A DNA stretch of 64,000 nucleotides from Veronia nyctiphanis (GTDB lineage: Bacteria; Pseudomonadota; Gammaproteobacteria; Enterobacterales; Vibrionaceae), in NCBI RefSeq assembly GCF_004116385.1, contig NZ_PEIB01000011.1:62001-126000 (forward strand), in the 5' to 3' direction. Shown here piece after piece: positions 1 to 10,236 of this stretch. Under the pieces are notes generated by a model that saw only the letters and a program-made list of their open reading frames with translations, ran no database searches and was not told the origin of the DNA. The translations under genes and the position numbers were made by a program. The stretch's first letter is position 1. Every line of letters starts with the position of its first letter.

Positions 1-375
1 GTTCCTCTGCTTGTTACTGGTGGTTTCCGTTCAAGAACATCGATGAACACTGCAATCCAAGATTCAAACGTCGATATGATTGGGCTTGCAAGGCCACTGC
101 TCATCGATCCAGATTGCGCCAACAAATTACTGGACGGCAGCATTGATGACATCGTGATTCGCTCTCTTGACATGGGAAAAGGGATTTGGGCCACTAGCAA
201 ATACAATGATGTCCGAGCGCTCAATGCTCAAGCTGAGGTCAGCTGGTATTACAGGCAAATGCTGCGAATGGCCGAGGGCAATAGTCCAGATATGTCGATG
301 TCACCATTACGAGCATTGGTCTCCCACCTAATACGTGAATACAAGATAGGAATTGGAAGACGATTGATGATGTAG
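1..375 (+). CDS. NADH:flavin oxidoreductase (old yellow enzyme family), C-terminal part
   Basis: The reading frame is open from the first base, so the N-terminus lies outside the window; 124 residues are visible. The sequence LLVTGGFRS followed by IGLARPLL is the typical end of the TIM barrel of old-yellow-enzyme-type NADH:flavin oxidoreductases, where the glycine and arginine help hold the FMN phosphate. The tail after the barrel (about 85 residues, ending in RRLMM) is helical and similar to the extension found in larger members of the family. The substrate cannot be told from this fragment. No terminator is evident before the next gene 165 bases downstream. Confidence 0.8.
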   Translation, partial: VPLLVTGGFRSRTSMNTAIQDSNVDMIGLARPLLIDPDCANKLLDGSIDDIVIRSLDMGKGIWATSKYNDVRALNAQAEVSWYYRQMLRMAEGNSPDMSMSPLRALVSHLIREYKIGIGRRLMM

Positions 376-540
376 AAGGGATAAAATCCCCCGTTGATCA
401 GTCTGCAAAAAGTTCACGTATAATCCTGGGTGTTTCTGTTGCAATGGCCGCGAGACAAACCGCACAACACAGACGTGTACAAAATTGCAGTGAGAAACAT
501 GCCAAACATAGATAGGTAGTGACAAATTCAGGAGTTTTTG

Positions 541-732
541 ATGAACATTAATGAATTTGAGATAGGCATGTTGGTCGAATGCCAAAAAGGGGTTGGCAGG
601 GTAACCAGTATTAACACAAGTGAGAGGACGGTGACCGTTAATCCACTCGATGACGATAACGCCTATGTCGTCGATTGTAATGAAATTCAGCATCAGCCTC
701 AGCTTCATGAGGGTTGCGAGTCCTACTACTAG
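541..732 (+). CDS. Small hypothetical protein (63 aa)
   Basis: Starts with ATG 541 behind an AGGAG ribosome binding site at about 530; a TTG three bases earlier is less likely. The protein is acidic, with a hydrophobic beta-like pattern (GMLVECQKGVGRVTSI) that suggests a small beta barrel, and a C-terminus rich in His, Gln and Tyr. It has no signal peptide or membrane segment. A good rho-independent terminator begins 18 bases after the stop, which supports it as a real single gene. I do not recognise the family. Confidence 0.6.
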   Translation: MNINEFEIGMLVECQKGVGRVTSINTSERTVTVNPLDDDNAYVVDCNEIQHQPQLHEGCESYY

Positions 733-749
733 GATTTCACATAATACGC

Positions 750-772
750 AAAGGCCCTATATGGGCCTTTTT
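750..772 (+). terminator. Rho-independent terminator
   Basis: An AAAGGCCC / GGGCCTTT stem with a TATAT-type loop is followed by a run of T. It ends the small gene at 541-732. Confidence 0.8.
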
Positions 773-853
773 ACATTGTCTCTCGGGTTAGACACGAACT
801 CTCCCGGTTGCTTGTTACCCTTGATATATTCAGAAATATGGATATTACTGACA

Positions 854-1375
854 ATGCATAAACGTGCTTTATCACTCTCCCTGATGCTTACATTGGCAGG
901 ATGTGGCTCAATGCCGGGTTTTGATTGTAATGAGCCTTTTAATACCAAATTTACGTCTTATCGATTATTCAGTCATCCAAATACTGTGGGCAGCAACCAA
1001 ATTACAATCGGTGTAAACCGCATCATGACCAGCAAGGGTTACACGTTGCAGCCGCACAGTGCCGACCTTCTGGTAAAACCGGGCATAAGGAAACGCGTAC
1101 AAACGACCATCTACCTACCCCAATCTTTATACAGTTTCAGAAACCCAGATAGACCGACAAAGACGCCCTTCAGAACAAATGTGAAAGTTGTTAACGAAGT
1201 GCATGTAGAGCTTGTAGATACGAATAAAGGACAAACGGTTTGGAGGCATCATGCTGACAAGTTAACGCTTCATGACAAAAGCAAATTCTGGACAGGCGAA
1301 GATGACATCGCGATCATACTGACTCGAATGCTCTCTTCATTACCAGAAGAGAAGTTAGCAAAATCCGTTAAGTGA
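854..1375 (+). CDS. Lipoprotein, DUF4136-like
   Basis: A 173-residue lipoprotein. The start MHKRALSLSLML is followed by the lipobox LAGC, so signal peptidase II would cleave before Cys 17 and the protein would be anchored in the outer or inner membrane. The central pattern of a long helix ending in SKGY, then ADLLV, and later a GQTVWRHHA strand resembles the DUF4136 family of Gram-negative lipoproteins, whose function is unknown. The reading frame is open far upstream, but ATG 854 is the start that gives a proper signal peptide. The 3' end overlaps the converging M4 protease gene by 8 bases. Confidence 0.7.
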   Translation: MHKRALSLSLMLTLAGCGSMPGFDCNEPFNTKFTSYRLFSHPNTVGSNQITIGVNRIMTSKGYTLQPHSADLLVKPGIRKRVQTTIYLPQSLYSFRNPDRPTKTPFRTNVKVVNEVHVELVDTNKGQTVWRHHADKLTLHDKSKFWTGEDDIAIILTRMLSSLPEEKLAKSVK

Positions 1376-3974
1376 CAATTCGCACTGTCACAGAGCTTCG
1401 TCGCCGGAAGAGCAACAAGAAAGATGCCAACAGGATGTATTTGATTGCGCCACCGGAAGAGCCTGAGGACTGGTCAGATGATGGATTCGGCCCACCAGCA
1501 GAGCGATTAACTTGCAGTGTCACGCCATTGAACGAGTTAGCGCCGTAAATCATGACATAATAATTACCATTCACTGAAGCATCTACGGTGCAGCTTTCAG
1601 CCGTCCCCAGGCCTATCGAACGGCAGTCATACTCGAACTGCGTCGGTGCTTTGTCTTTGCGAATGTACAAATCAGGGTCACCACTTCCCAGACTCAATGT
1701 CGCCTGTATAATTTGGCTTAAATTGTTCGAACGGAAGTCAGAGACGTTCAACACAAAATAGAATTTATCATCAATGTTGCCGCTCAAATTGCTGACAGGC
1801 TCTCCGGGCGCAACCGCTACAGCCGAACCCTCAGCATCACTCAGATCACCCTCCAAGAGTGACAGCGTCACGCCATCATAGGTGCTGTATGCATGGAGCA
1901 TGACAAAATACTCAGTGCCCTCGCCGTCATCGACCTCGCAGCTCTCCGTATTGCCGTACCGGAAAGGGCGACAGTCATAGTCAGTTTTAGAGGGTAAAGA
2001 TCCTTTTTTCACATAGAGATCGACGTCACCCGTTCCACCTACAGTGTTTACACGCAGAGAGGATAGATCAGCTGGCATTGTGAATGAGTAGAATTGCTCG
2101 TCACCTTTTGCTCCATATATATCAACGATTGGCTTATCAATCTCAAGTACCTGAGGTGGCAGTATGGTCGACTCGAGGTTGATGGTCACACCACTGAATA
2201 CCGAAATACCTTTAACCACCGCATAGTACTGGCCGGGCCCTTGAAGTGGCACGCTGCAGCTCTCAGTGTTGTCACTGCCATCTGACAGGCAGTCATAACT
2301 GCCTGATTGTGGTGGTGTGCCGTACTTAATCATTAAGTCAGCATTACCCGTGCCCCCCGCTAACGTTACAGATGCACTGTCAGTGTTGGAGGTAAGAGAG
2401 AAACTAAAATACAGCTCATCATCAACGTCGCCTGATAGACCTGAAATCGGGACGCCAGCGTTGAGAGTAGTCAATACACGGCAAGGATAGACCCCAACCT
2501 GATTAAAGGCATTTTCAACATCGGACGTGTCATAACCCAAATCTGAGGCTGCATTTTTCACGCCGCAGCCACCCTCGTCAAAATCAGTGCTCGATGTCCA
2601 ATATGTCCGATTCGCCAGAACGAAAACTTCAAACGCCTTTTTTACTCCCCAACCGTATTCTTCTGATAACAGGTAAAATGCTCGATTAAAAACACCTGAT
2701 GAATAGTGAACATCCATCCCATCTGTATACTGACTGGCATGCCCTATTGATACACCATCGTCAGTTGGGTCAATAAAATATCTCAAGCCACCCGCTGATT
2801 TAGTGATATCTCGGCCGACAACCCAATCGACAGTTCCTTTCCAATAGAACTCAGCAGCCTCACCTGCAATATCAGAAAAAGCCTCATTAATTCCCCCTGA
2901 CATACCGAAATAATCGAGGTCAGAGTTTTGTTCAGTGAAACCATGGCTGACTTCATGTGCTGACACATTGACATCAACTAATGGATAAAAATACGAACCG
3001 CCATCACCAAATGTCATTGAGCTCCCGTTCCAGAATGCGTTCTCATAGCCATTGCCATAATGAACACGCATAACAAGCTTGAAGCTCAAAGGTGCAAGAT
3101 TGAACCAGTCCTTGTACATGTCAAAAACCAGCTTGCCAAAAAAGTGTGCATCATTCAGTGGTGAATAGGCGCCGTTGATGGATTTAACTGTATTTGTGTT
3201 TAAACTATCATTACAGGTATAGGTATAGGGCGTGTTACCCGATGTGCTGTGATTCAAATTCACTGTCGATACATATTGATTCGACATGGTGCATTGGTTA
3301 CCCGATTTTTCGACCATAAAGCCCGGGTAGTCTAAGCCAAAGTAGTACTGGCCGGTTTTGGTATTACCACCCGGCCCCTGACCGAATTCTTGCGCATGCG
3401 CCAACCCCTCCCAACGCTTTAGAACCTCACCCGTTTTTGCATCTACAATGGCATATGGCCGGGACGGCTTTCGGGCTGGCAAAAAATAATTAGTCACGTA
3501 CACAAGACGAGCTTGGTCATTTTTATCCATCCAAATAAACAGTTCGCTTTTTTCATTCTCCGCTTCAACATAAGGATACATTGGTGTACCAGAGATACCC
3601 TTACTGCTGATCTCCATCGCTTTTTTCCCATCCATAGATGGCAAAGCATCAAACCCTTCAATACCAATTTCACGCATCATTTGGCCACGAACCACATTGT
3701 GCTTGCCCTGAGTAAACTCAGAAATTGCTTTCGCATTTCGGACAGGTATACCGTTGTGGAGTTGGTGATAAATGTACTTTGCCTTGCCATTGGGCAAGTC
3801 GAGAACCTTCTCAAGCTGAAATCCCGAAGGTTGAGCACGCAAGCGACTGTGGAAGGGGTGAGTGGCATCAGGTAGGAGAGAAGGGTCGTCTATGGCCGTC
3901 ATTTTTGCAGCGCTCGCAAAAAGCGATATAACGCAGCAAAACGCTGCTCCTATGACCAATAAAATCCCTTTCAT
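1368..3974 (-). CDS. Secreted M4 zinc metalloprotease (vibriolysin-like) with three PPC domains and GlyGly-CTERM tail
   Basis: An 868-residue preproenzyme. The start chosen is ATG 3974, because MKGILLVIGAAFCCVIS is a clear signal peptide; an ATG 39 bases upstream would put 13 odd residues before it. A propeptide of FTP/PepSY type precedes a thermolysin-like catalytic domain with HEVSH (His340, Glu341, His344), the third zinc ligand in GGINEAFSD (Glu364) and the DVHYSSG motif of the C-terminal half. Three PPC beta-sandwich domains follow. The end is a Gly/Ser-rich linker with SSGG, a hydrophobic helix and RRR, a GlyGly-CTERM sorting signal normally processed by rhombosortase after type II secretion. 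Likely role: extracellular protein digestion. The gene is intact over 2.6 kb. Confidence 0.93.
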   Translation of the reverse strand: MKGILLVIGAAFCCVISLFASAAKMTAIDDPSLLPDATHPFHSRLRAQPSGFQLEKVLDLPNGKAKYIYHQLHNGIPVRNAKAISEFTQGKHNVVRGQMMREIGIEGFDALPSMDGKKAMEISSKGISGTPMYPYVEAENEKSELFIWMDKNDQARLVYVTNYFLPARKPSRPYAIVDAKTGEVLKRWEGLAHAQEFGQGPGGNTKTGQYYFGLDYPGFMVEKSGNQCTMSNQYVSTVNLNHSTSGNTPYTYTCNDSLNTNTVKSINGAYSPLNDAHFFGKLVFDMYKDWFNLAPLSFKLVMRVHYGNGYENAFWNGSSMTFGDGGSYFYPLVDVNVSAHEVSHGFTEQNSDLDYFGMSGGINEAFSDIAGEAAEFYWKGTVDWVVGRDITKSAGGLRYFIDPTDDGVSIGHASQYTDGMDVHYSSGVFNRAFYLLSEEYGWGVKKAFEVFVLANRTYWTSSTDFDEGGCGVKNAASDLGYDTSDVENAFNQVGVYPCRVLTTLNAGVPISGLSGDVDDELYFSFSLTSNTDSASVTLAGGTGNADLMIKYGTPPQSGSYDCLSDGSDNTESCSVPLQGPGQYYAVVKGISVFSGVTINLESTILPPQVLEIDKPIVDIYGAKGDEQFYSFTMPADLSSLRVNTVGGTGDVDLYVKKGSLPSKTDYDCRPFRYGNTESCEVDDGEGTEYFVMLHAYSTYDGVTLSLLEGDLSDAEGSAVAVAPGEPVSNLSGNIDDKFYFVLNVSDFRSNNLSQIIQATLSLGSGDPDLYIRKDKAPTQFEYDCRSIGLGTAESCTVDASVNGNYYVMIYGANSFNGVTLQVNRSAGGPNPSSDQSSGSSGGAIKYILLASFLLLFRRRSSVTVRIVT

Positions 3975-4274
3975 AAAATCAAAGCCACCAATTAAATTTG
4001 AAGCTACTCGCATTAATCGTGGTCAAAGAATGATGTTTACGAAAGGAACATATGAATTTTTTTTGATGCATATGTCATCTATTGAGGCATTAATGGCGTC
4101 GAATACAATGAAGATGCCCATTAACCACCCTCAAGATTGGCTCAATACATTTGTATAGATTTAGGAATGGACCGCTATGAATGAATAGACATCGCGCTTC
4201 GCGCAGATGCGACGTTTGGCATCCCCCGCAGCAGGCTATAGTTTTCAGAAAGATATTGGAACTAGAGAAGCTGT
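3975..4274. other. Divergent intergenic region
   Basis: About 300 bases between the leftward M4 protease and the rightward MscS gene. It is AT-rich and should hold both promoters. I see no convincing operator, repeat or small gene in it. Confidence 0.5.
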
Positions 4275-5194
4275 ATGAACCACCTTGAGCAAATCGTTGT
4301 TTTTTTCTCTGATAGCAAACTACTTCTTTCCCTATTGATTTTCCTCGTATTCATTTCACTCCGTGTCCTGTTAATAAAGTGGATCAGAGGTAGAGCCGAC
4401 TTCTTGAGTGAAGGGCAGAGAAAATGGATTTCGAGGACAAAAAACGGCAGCGTGACCGCCTTATTTTTCTGTTCTTTATTCTTTGGCAATCAGAAATCAA
4501 TGAATTTGCACTCTCACTGACAGCAATAGCCGTTGCTGTTGTCGTTGCATCTAAAGAGATCATTCTTTGCTTCACAGGATCAATTCAACGCGCTGTGTCG
4601 CGCTCGTTCAGGATTGGTGACTGGATAGAGGTAGGAGCACTGTGTGGGGAAGTCCTAGAGCACAATATGATTGCCACAACAATTCAGGAAATTGACCTTA
4701 AAAATGGCAACTACAACTACACAGGCAAAACAGTCACGTTCCCCAACAGTTTGTTTTTTACAAATCCAGTAAAAAACCTCAACTTCATGAAGCGATATGT
4801 CTATCACGAGTTTTCAATCTATATAAAAGAAAACCTTAACCTGTTTCAATTACTCCACCATATGGAAGAGAGACTTCACCATCATGTGGAGGATTTCTAC
4901 GAAATAGCCTCCCGCTATAACTATGTTATCGAGCGGCATGCAGGTGTTGATTTACCCGGCCCTGATCCACACGCAAGTATCGGTACCACGAAACTTGGCG
5001 ATGCGTTTATGCACTTCCGGCTATTTTGCCCAACAGAACGTGCAGGCGAACTTGAGCAGGCGATATACCAAGACTTTATGGACATTTATTTCGCCACACT
5101 GAACGCTGACAGTCGTTCAGTAGAAACGGCAACCTCTGAAAATACGACAGAAAAAGATTCAACCAACTCTCTCATTATCAACAATAATCAATAA
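4275..5194 (+). CDS. Small mechanosensitive channel, MscS/YbdG-like (frameshifted as read)
   Basis: Two overlapping frames make one protein of about 306 residues. The first (4275 to about 4475) holds an N-terminal transmembrane helix and the KWISRTKNG stretch. The second holds the pore helix region (ALSLTAIAVAVVVASKEIIL), then the MscS beta domain with FRIGDWIEV and GKTVTFPNSLFFTNPVKN. These are hallmarks of the YbdG-like branch of the MscS family, which opens under hypo-osmotic shock to release solutes. The break lies in the T-rich tract 4464-4476; one extra T joins the frames as ...CSFILWQSEIN. The low-complexity Ser/Thr/Asn tail is probably disordered. It lies upstream of a ClC channel, so both neighbours deal with ions or osmolarity. 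Confidence 0.8.
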
Positions 5195-5289
5195 CACACT
5201 TATTCTTGTAAAAACTTGTCTTGGCTGAGAGAGCTGGAGGTGAACCTATGTCCTGTATACCACTACCTGATATCTCTCTTTCCTGCTAG

Positions 5290-7009
5290 ATGAACACATC
5301 ACAGCCCCAGCAGTCATCAGCTTACAGTGTCACTGTTGTTGCTATCAGTGCGATAGTCATAGGTATGGTAACCGCGATTGCGGCCACCGGATTTGTGGCC
5401 GCCATACAATGGCTAAATGACAACTTGTTTGTCTCACCACTGTCGAGAGCCACACTTTACGATGCTTTTTTTATGTCTCCTGTCGTCATTGTATTAGTGA
5501 CCACATTAGGTGGACTTGTGACTGGCCTTCTGGTTAGCTACATCTCTGGTTTGAAAAGGCCACTCGGCCCACCCGATACCATCCAAGCCGTGCAATTAAA
5601 TCAACCCATGCCTGACACTAAGTCAGGACTCGTTTCTACGCTTGCAGCCGTTATTTCGCTCGGCTGTGGCGCTTCTGTCGGGCAATACGGTCCACTCGTA
5701 TACATGGGTGCACTTGTAGGGGATTTACTGCGAAAATTACAACTTGGGTTTGAAAGCTATCGTTCAATATTTATTGCTTGTGGTGTGGCAGCCGCCATTT
5801 CATCAGCTTTTAGTGCCCCTATTGCAGGTTTGGTCTTCGCGCATGAAGTCATTCTTCGTCACTACTCAATGCGGCTTTTGCGCCAACCACAATTTCAGCA
5901 GCAACCGGATATATTTTTTCCGACCAGATTTTCGAGATAGAGCCTTTATTTCTCATTGAGTTTTCCGGCGTGGAAAACAGCGGTGAATTTATCCTGTTTA
6001 TTCTTGTAGGTTTACTCTCTGCATGTCTTGCCTTGTTTTTCATTTCCTCGTTGCTCAGCAGTCAGCGTCACGCCAAGGAACTGCCCTTACCCGCATTTGT
6101 TAAGCCCGCTATCGCCGGTTTTGTATTGGGCCTGTTTGCACTAATACTTCCTGAAATACTGGGTATCGGTACCGAAGCGATGCGCTTTGCCACCATTGAA
6201 GGAGCGTATGACATCAAGGAGTTGGCCGTACTGATCATTGCAAAAATTGCTGTCACAATTTTATGTATCAGTTTCGGTTTTGTTGGCGGTGTGTTCAGCC
6301 CGTTATTGCTTATAGGCATCCTCTTTGGTGCCTTCAACTGGCTGTTGATAGACGAAATTTTCAATATACCGAACTCCGGGGTGACCGCTTATTCCATCGC
6401 AGGAATGATGGCGGTGACAAGTCCCGTTATTGGCGCACCATTAACCTGCATCTTGATTGTGTTCGAGCTGACCAGAAACTACGAACTGACAATCGCCGCG
6501 ATGGTCGCCGTCGTATTCTCCAACCTCGTTGTAGCCAAAACACTGGGTCGCTCGTTGTTTGATTGCCAGTTGTTGAGCAAAGGGATTAATCTCGCGGAGG
6601 GTCGAGATAAAGCTATTTTGCAAGCGACCTCAGTCGGTACACTGGTCAGAACCGACTTCCCCATTGCCTGTATTGAAGAGTCAGCGACATCATTAAATGT
6701 GAAGCTCGAAAAATCAGCATGGAGCGAGGCCTATATCATCAGCCAGGGGGTGAATTTCTCGGTACATACCGCCCTATTTTCGCACAAAATCAGTCAATTG
6801 AAGGAGCGCTTCATCTACCAAACCTGATCTTTGCTTCGTCCACATCCCTCTGGGAAGCCATGGAGAGTCTAGAGGGGTTCGTTGGTGATGCTGTTCCAGT
6901 GATAGATGACGATAAAAAGCTCGTTGCCGTTGTCACTGAGGCAGACATCATTACGGCATACATGGACATTATCCATCAAATCCAACAAGAGGAACGGGCA
7001 TCAATATAA
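5290..7009 (+). CDS. ClC-family chloride channel/transporter with CBS domains (two frameshifts as read)
   Basis: Three frames join to one protein of about 573 residues. The first covers the N-terminal half of the ClC fold with GASVGQYGPLVYMG (the GREGP region) and SAPIAGLVFAHE. The second covers the C-terminal half with GFVGGVFSPLLLIG (the GxFxP anion site) and VTSPVIGAPLT. The last part forms a pair of CBS domains ending in VPVIDDDKKLVAVVTEADI. The breaks are at 5873 (CGG should read CGGG) and 6746-6750 (GGGGG should read GGGGGG); both restore typical ClC sequence. The position of the gating glutamate is Tyr here (GQYGP), and the first anion motif reads GPPD, which suggests altered gating. 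Start ATG 5290 has a weak ribosome binding site. Confidence 0.85.
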
Positions 7010-7066
7010 GACGCTCCGCTGCAAATATCTCTCCCTGAACACTCACTCAAAACGCCACATACGATT

Positions 7067-8214
7067 TTGTGCGCTAACCTGAAAAGGACAAAACAATTTT
7101 CAGGTGTCACTATCCGTTTTTGCTTCCTACTCGTTTTCATGATGATGTCGTATCCAGCATTGTCTGACGCTTTGACGATTTCAAGTCGTGGAGGCGCTTA
7201 TTCGGATGCTTATCAATCAACACTCTACAGGCCTTTCTCGGAACTTAAGAACATCTATATTGCGGATAGCCCCCACAACAATAGGCTCTATCGCAATGCT
7301 GACCTCTTTTTTGCACCAGATTGGGACGTTATAGAGCTCACTGAGACCGTTGCAATTGAAGCCTGCCAATCCGGGCTTCTTACTCCACTATCAGCAAAGA
7401 TGAAAGCGGAATTTGAATCTTCAGACTTTGCTCCTCACCTTATTCACACCTGTTCAATCGCTCATCAGTATGACGCCGTTGTTATCGCCTATGACAGGGC
7501 CGTATTCGCTACACAATTACCAACAAACATCAGCGATTTCTTTGACCTTGACGACTACCCAGGAAAAAGAGGGCTTCAAAAAAAGGCTGATATTGCTCTG
7601 GAGTGGGCGCTATTAGCCAATGGGGTGCCAATACAGCAAATATACCATTGTTGAGCACAGAAAGGGGTATTGATATCGCCCTGAAAACTCTCGATAGAAT
7701 ATATCCAAGCATTATTTGGTGGAACGAGCCATACGAGGCAAAAGAGTTGCTCCTTACGGGGGCTGTCGTTATGGGAAGTGGACTTAAAAGCGAATTAGCG
7801 CCACTCGAAGTTGATACTCGCCTCGAAGTTCTAAACGACGGTCATATTCGCCTTCCAATATCATGGGCAGTTACCACTTCATCTGAGAATAAAGCGCAAG
7901 GATTTGAGTTTTTAACTTACTCGCTGCGTCCCGACCACATGGCAAATACCGCATATAACCTTTATGCCTACCCTACCCGAGACTCAGCTGTTCACTTTGT
8001 TGATGAGTATTCAGGAAAAATAAAATATCCATTCAATGCGCAACGAAACGGTAAAAAGGCCAATCAAGTTTTGGTACAGGACAGTACCTGGTATCTAACA
8101 ACGAAAAAGCTTAGGCAAACAAAATTTGAGCTGTGGCTGAGTGACAAAAGCAAAGAGGTGAAAGTCAGGGCTGATACCAGCCCATACTTTTCGAGAAGAG
8201 AACGATTTCAGTGA
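7067..8214 (+). CDS. Extracellular solute-binding protein, PotD-like (frameshifted as read)
   Basis: Reconstructed length is about 382 residues. The N-terminus has a signal peptide (FCFLLVFMMMSYPALSDA) followed by LTISSRGGAY, a start typical of the iron/polyamine-type class of ABC binding proteins. Later features fit this class: SIAHQYDAVVIAYD, the hinge region FDLDDYPGKRGLQ, and a C-terminal lobe with NGHIRLPISWAV-like sequence. The frames join at 7645: one extra C gives ...IYPLLSTERG. The start is uncertain; TTG 7067 is the most upstream option and no ATG precedes the signal peptide. No permease or ATPase gene is nearby, so the ligand and the transporter are unknown. The 3' end overlaps the converging DUF1428 gene by 7 bases. 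Confidence 0.75.
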
Positions 8215-8549
8215 AGGGTATATTCGTTTATATCTGCGACTTCCAGACGTTTACCGTGAAATACTTCTGGATTAACCATATCTTCTAACCTTGGGTCTGA
8301 GAGCATTGAAGCCATACCCGATCGACGCACTTCATGTGAAGGCCATATTATCCAAAACAACACAACCGCATTTCTATTTTGTTTTAAATCGTCATCTTCA
8401 AGATATTTTTCAAGCCTGTCATCCTGAACAGAGACAATCTTTAACGCCCCGTAAGTACGAACCAGAGCCTCAGATTCACTGATACAATCCATATATGACT
8501 GACTAAGCTCTTTGGGCAGTGCAGTAACAAGTCCATCTACGTAAATCAT
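8208..8549 (-). CDS. DUF1428 family protein
   Basis: A 113-residue cytosolic protein. The start MIYVDGLVTALPKE and the central YGALKIVSVQDD match the DUF1428 family, small proteins with a dimeric alpha-beta barrel fold and no established reaction. ATG 8549 is preceded by AAGGAAG at a good distance; 15 residues of open frame upstream (MRDTNKKK...) are not part of the family and are left out. It converges with the binding-protein gene and probably has its own promoter in the 490-base gap to its right. Confidence 0.8.
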   Translation of the reverse strand: MIYVDGLVTALPKELSQSYMDCISESEALVRTYGALKIVSVQDDRLEKYLEDDDLKQNRNAVVLFWIIWPSHEVRRSGMASMLSDPRLEDMVNPEVFHGKRLEVADINEYTLH

Positions 8550-9035
8550 AAATAGCTTCCTTTTATGTATCTTTTTTTTATTTGTGTCCCTCACGCCATC
8601 AAGTTTTAGTATTAAAACCTAACCACTTGTTAACAATGAAAAACCTTCTTGGGATACGGAATCATTTTGATTTATTATCATGAACTCAAGGCAATAAATA
8701 TGACTCATTAATGAGACGCTTCAATAGTTCTACATACGCTAACTTCTGGGGTTTTATCCGGTGCGGTTTCCCTTCTCTTTTAATATTACTCTCATTAAGT
8801 GTAATAAAGCTTTTGCTCTTTGATAACTATGAAAAGTAAGTTGAGGCTGAACCGATGCACAGACTAGAATATTGCTTCAGTATTCGAAGAAAGCAGAGCC
8901 GATTTGATTAAATATTGGCCAACCACGTCGTTTTGGATAGAAATTACGAGCAAGCACTTTGCATCAAGTCGCCAAAGATGGTTTTATGCCTGACACATTT
9001 TCCTATCAGAGACAGCAAAAGTGGAAGATAAAATT
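8550..9035. other. Intergenic region without a recognisable gene
   Basis: About 490 bases, AT-rich, separating the leftward DUF1428 gene from a rightward small gene. I see no structured RNA, repeat or convincing short reading frame. Confidence 0.5.
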
Positions 9036-9287
9036 ATGACTGGTGAAGAACTGGTCGAAATCGTTGAAAATCAACTAACCGACAATAACCCCAAAAAAGT
9101 GACTGAAACGTTAATGCGTCTCAGAATGACAGGTCATAGTAGGGAAGAAGCCATAGAGTTTATGGCATGTGCGCTTATGATTGAAGTTTATGATGTCGTC
9201 AAAAATGACGCTGAATTTAACTTGAAGCGCTATGAAGAGCACCTAGATATGTTGCCAGAAATGCCGTGGCAAGAAGACCTCGACTAA
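9036..9287 (+). CDS. Hypothetical DUF-type small protein (83 aa)
   Basis: ATG 9036 has GGAAG eight bases upstream; a GTG at 9021 in the same frame overlaps that site and is less likely. The protein is acidic (many Glu and Asp), wholly helical by pattern and soluble. A central motif, RLRMTGHSREEAIEFMACALMIEVYD, looks conserved in character, as if a helix pair packs against a partner. The C-terminus is PEMPWQEDLD. No function can be assigned. It stands alone between two gaps. Confidence 0.7.
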   Translation: MTGEELVEIVENQLTDNNPKKVTETLMRLRMTGHSREEAIEFMACALMIEVYDVVKNDAEFNLKRYEEHLDMLPEMPWQEDLD

Positions 9288-9417
9288 CATTATTACGCCT
9301 CAGCTGATTACCCTCCGAGGCGTAGTAAAAACCAAAAATAATCTGATTTTATCTATTCAACTCAACAACACCTAAAGAAGTACTTGGTTGCACAACCACA
9401 GCTTAATATGCCGATTA

Positions 9418-9618
9418 CTACCAGATTTCGCTGACATCATTTAAGTCAACATTACAGGTTTTTGATATAAACCACGGGCCGATATTATATTCCTTCCTAA
9501 GCAGTTCAATTGAGCGTTTCGCCTCTGCCAGAATACTCTTATCGCCATTTAAATATTTCTTCACATCTTCGAGCAACATCAGAACCACGGGATCCTGAGT
9601 CAAATCATTTTCTCTCAT
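9418..9618 (-). CDS. Possible small hypothetical protein (66 aa)
   Basis: A short, soluble, helical protein with acidic N-terminus (MRENDLTQDPVVLMLLED) and one Cys near the end. The ribosome binding site is poor (AAGG directly before ATG). Length and amino-acid balance are compatible with a real gene, but there is no domain, partner or terminator to support it. Confidence 0.35.
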   Translation of the reverse strand: MRENDLTQDPVVLMLLEDVKKYLNGDKSILAEAKRSIELLRKEYNIGPWFISKTCNVDLNDVSEIW

Positions 9619-9921
9619 ACCTTATTCACTTATAGCCAGAGAACTTCCGACAGACAATGCCTAATATTGCATTCATGAAAGTTGGGGAATTATAAATATC
9701 TAGACGTGTTTAGATGATAATTTATGCGGCGGATTTTGCATGACATCCACGAGATAAACAATAGTTTTCAATAGCTCTATCACATTAATATTTTGAAACA
9801 TTCTAATAGGTAACATTAATTTTACTGACTGAGCAGATTTAGTCAGTAGGTGGCTATCATTGTGCAATTTTCCAACAATGACTCTACCTTAGTATTAGTC
9901 ATTACTAAAGGGTGTATTACA
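9619..9921. other. Intergenic region
   Basis: About 300 AT-rich bases before the lipoprotein gene at 9922. Nothing recognisable is present beyond likely promoters. Confidence 0.4.
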
Positions 9922-10218
9922 ATGAAAAAAAATACCTATGCCGTTCGTCAGGCACCATATGAGAAAAAGACTCATAGCGCTCACTTTTTTACATGCTTAC
10001 TTTTCGCCTCTGGCATACTTCTGACCTCTGCATGCACTGATCACCCTGCAGTCTCAGTTGATCAATGTAATCAGGTTGTGGCTCACGCCAAGCAGGTACT
10101 TGGTAGTATGGCTCCCGATAACGCGACGTTGGTATCTCAATGTCAGGCAGCCACAGACTCTGAGCGAGGTTGTGTAATGGCAGCGACTAAGAAAGGTCAA
10201 TTAGCCCAGTGTATGTGA
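9922..10218 (+). CDS. Small lipoprotein (98 aa)
   Basis: ATG 9922 follows AAGGGTG at a suitable spacing; 24 extra residues of open frame upstream have no ribosome binding site. A rather long, charged N-terminus (about 24 residues) leads to a hydrophobic segment and the lipobox LTSAC, so the mature protein of about 60 residues would be lipid-anchored. It has five further Cys residues after the lipobox Cys, spaced so as to allow disulfides. Family unknown. A strong bidirectional terminator follows. Confidence 0.6.
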   Translation: MKKNTYAVRQAPYEKKTHSAHFFTCLLFASGILLTSACTDHPAVSVDQCNQVVAHAKQVLGSMAPDNATLVSQCQAATDSERGCVMAATKKGQLAQCM

Positions 10219-10236
10219 CAGATTTCGATTCAAATA

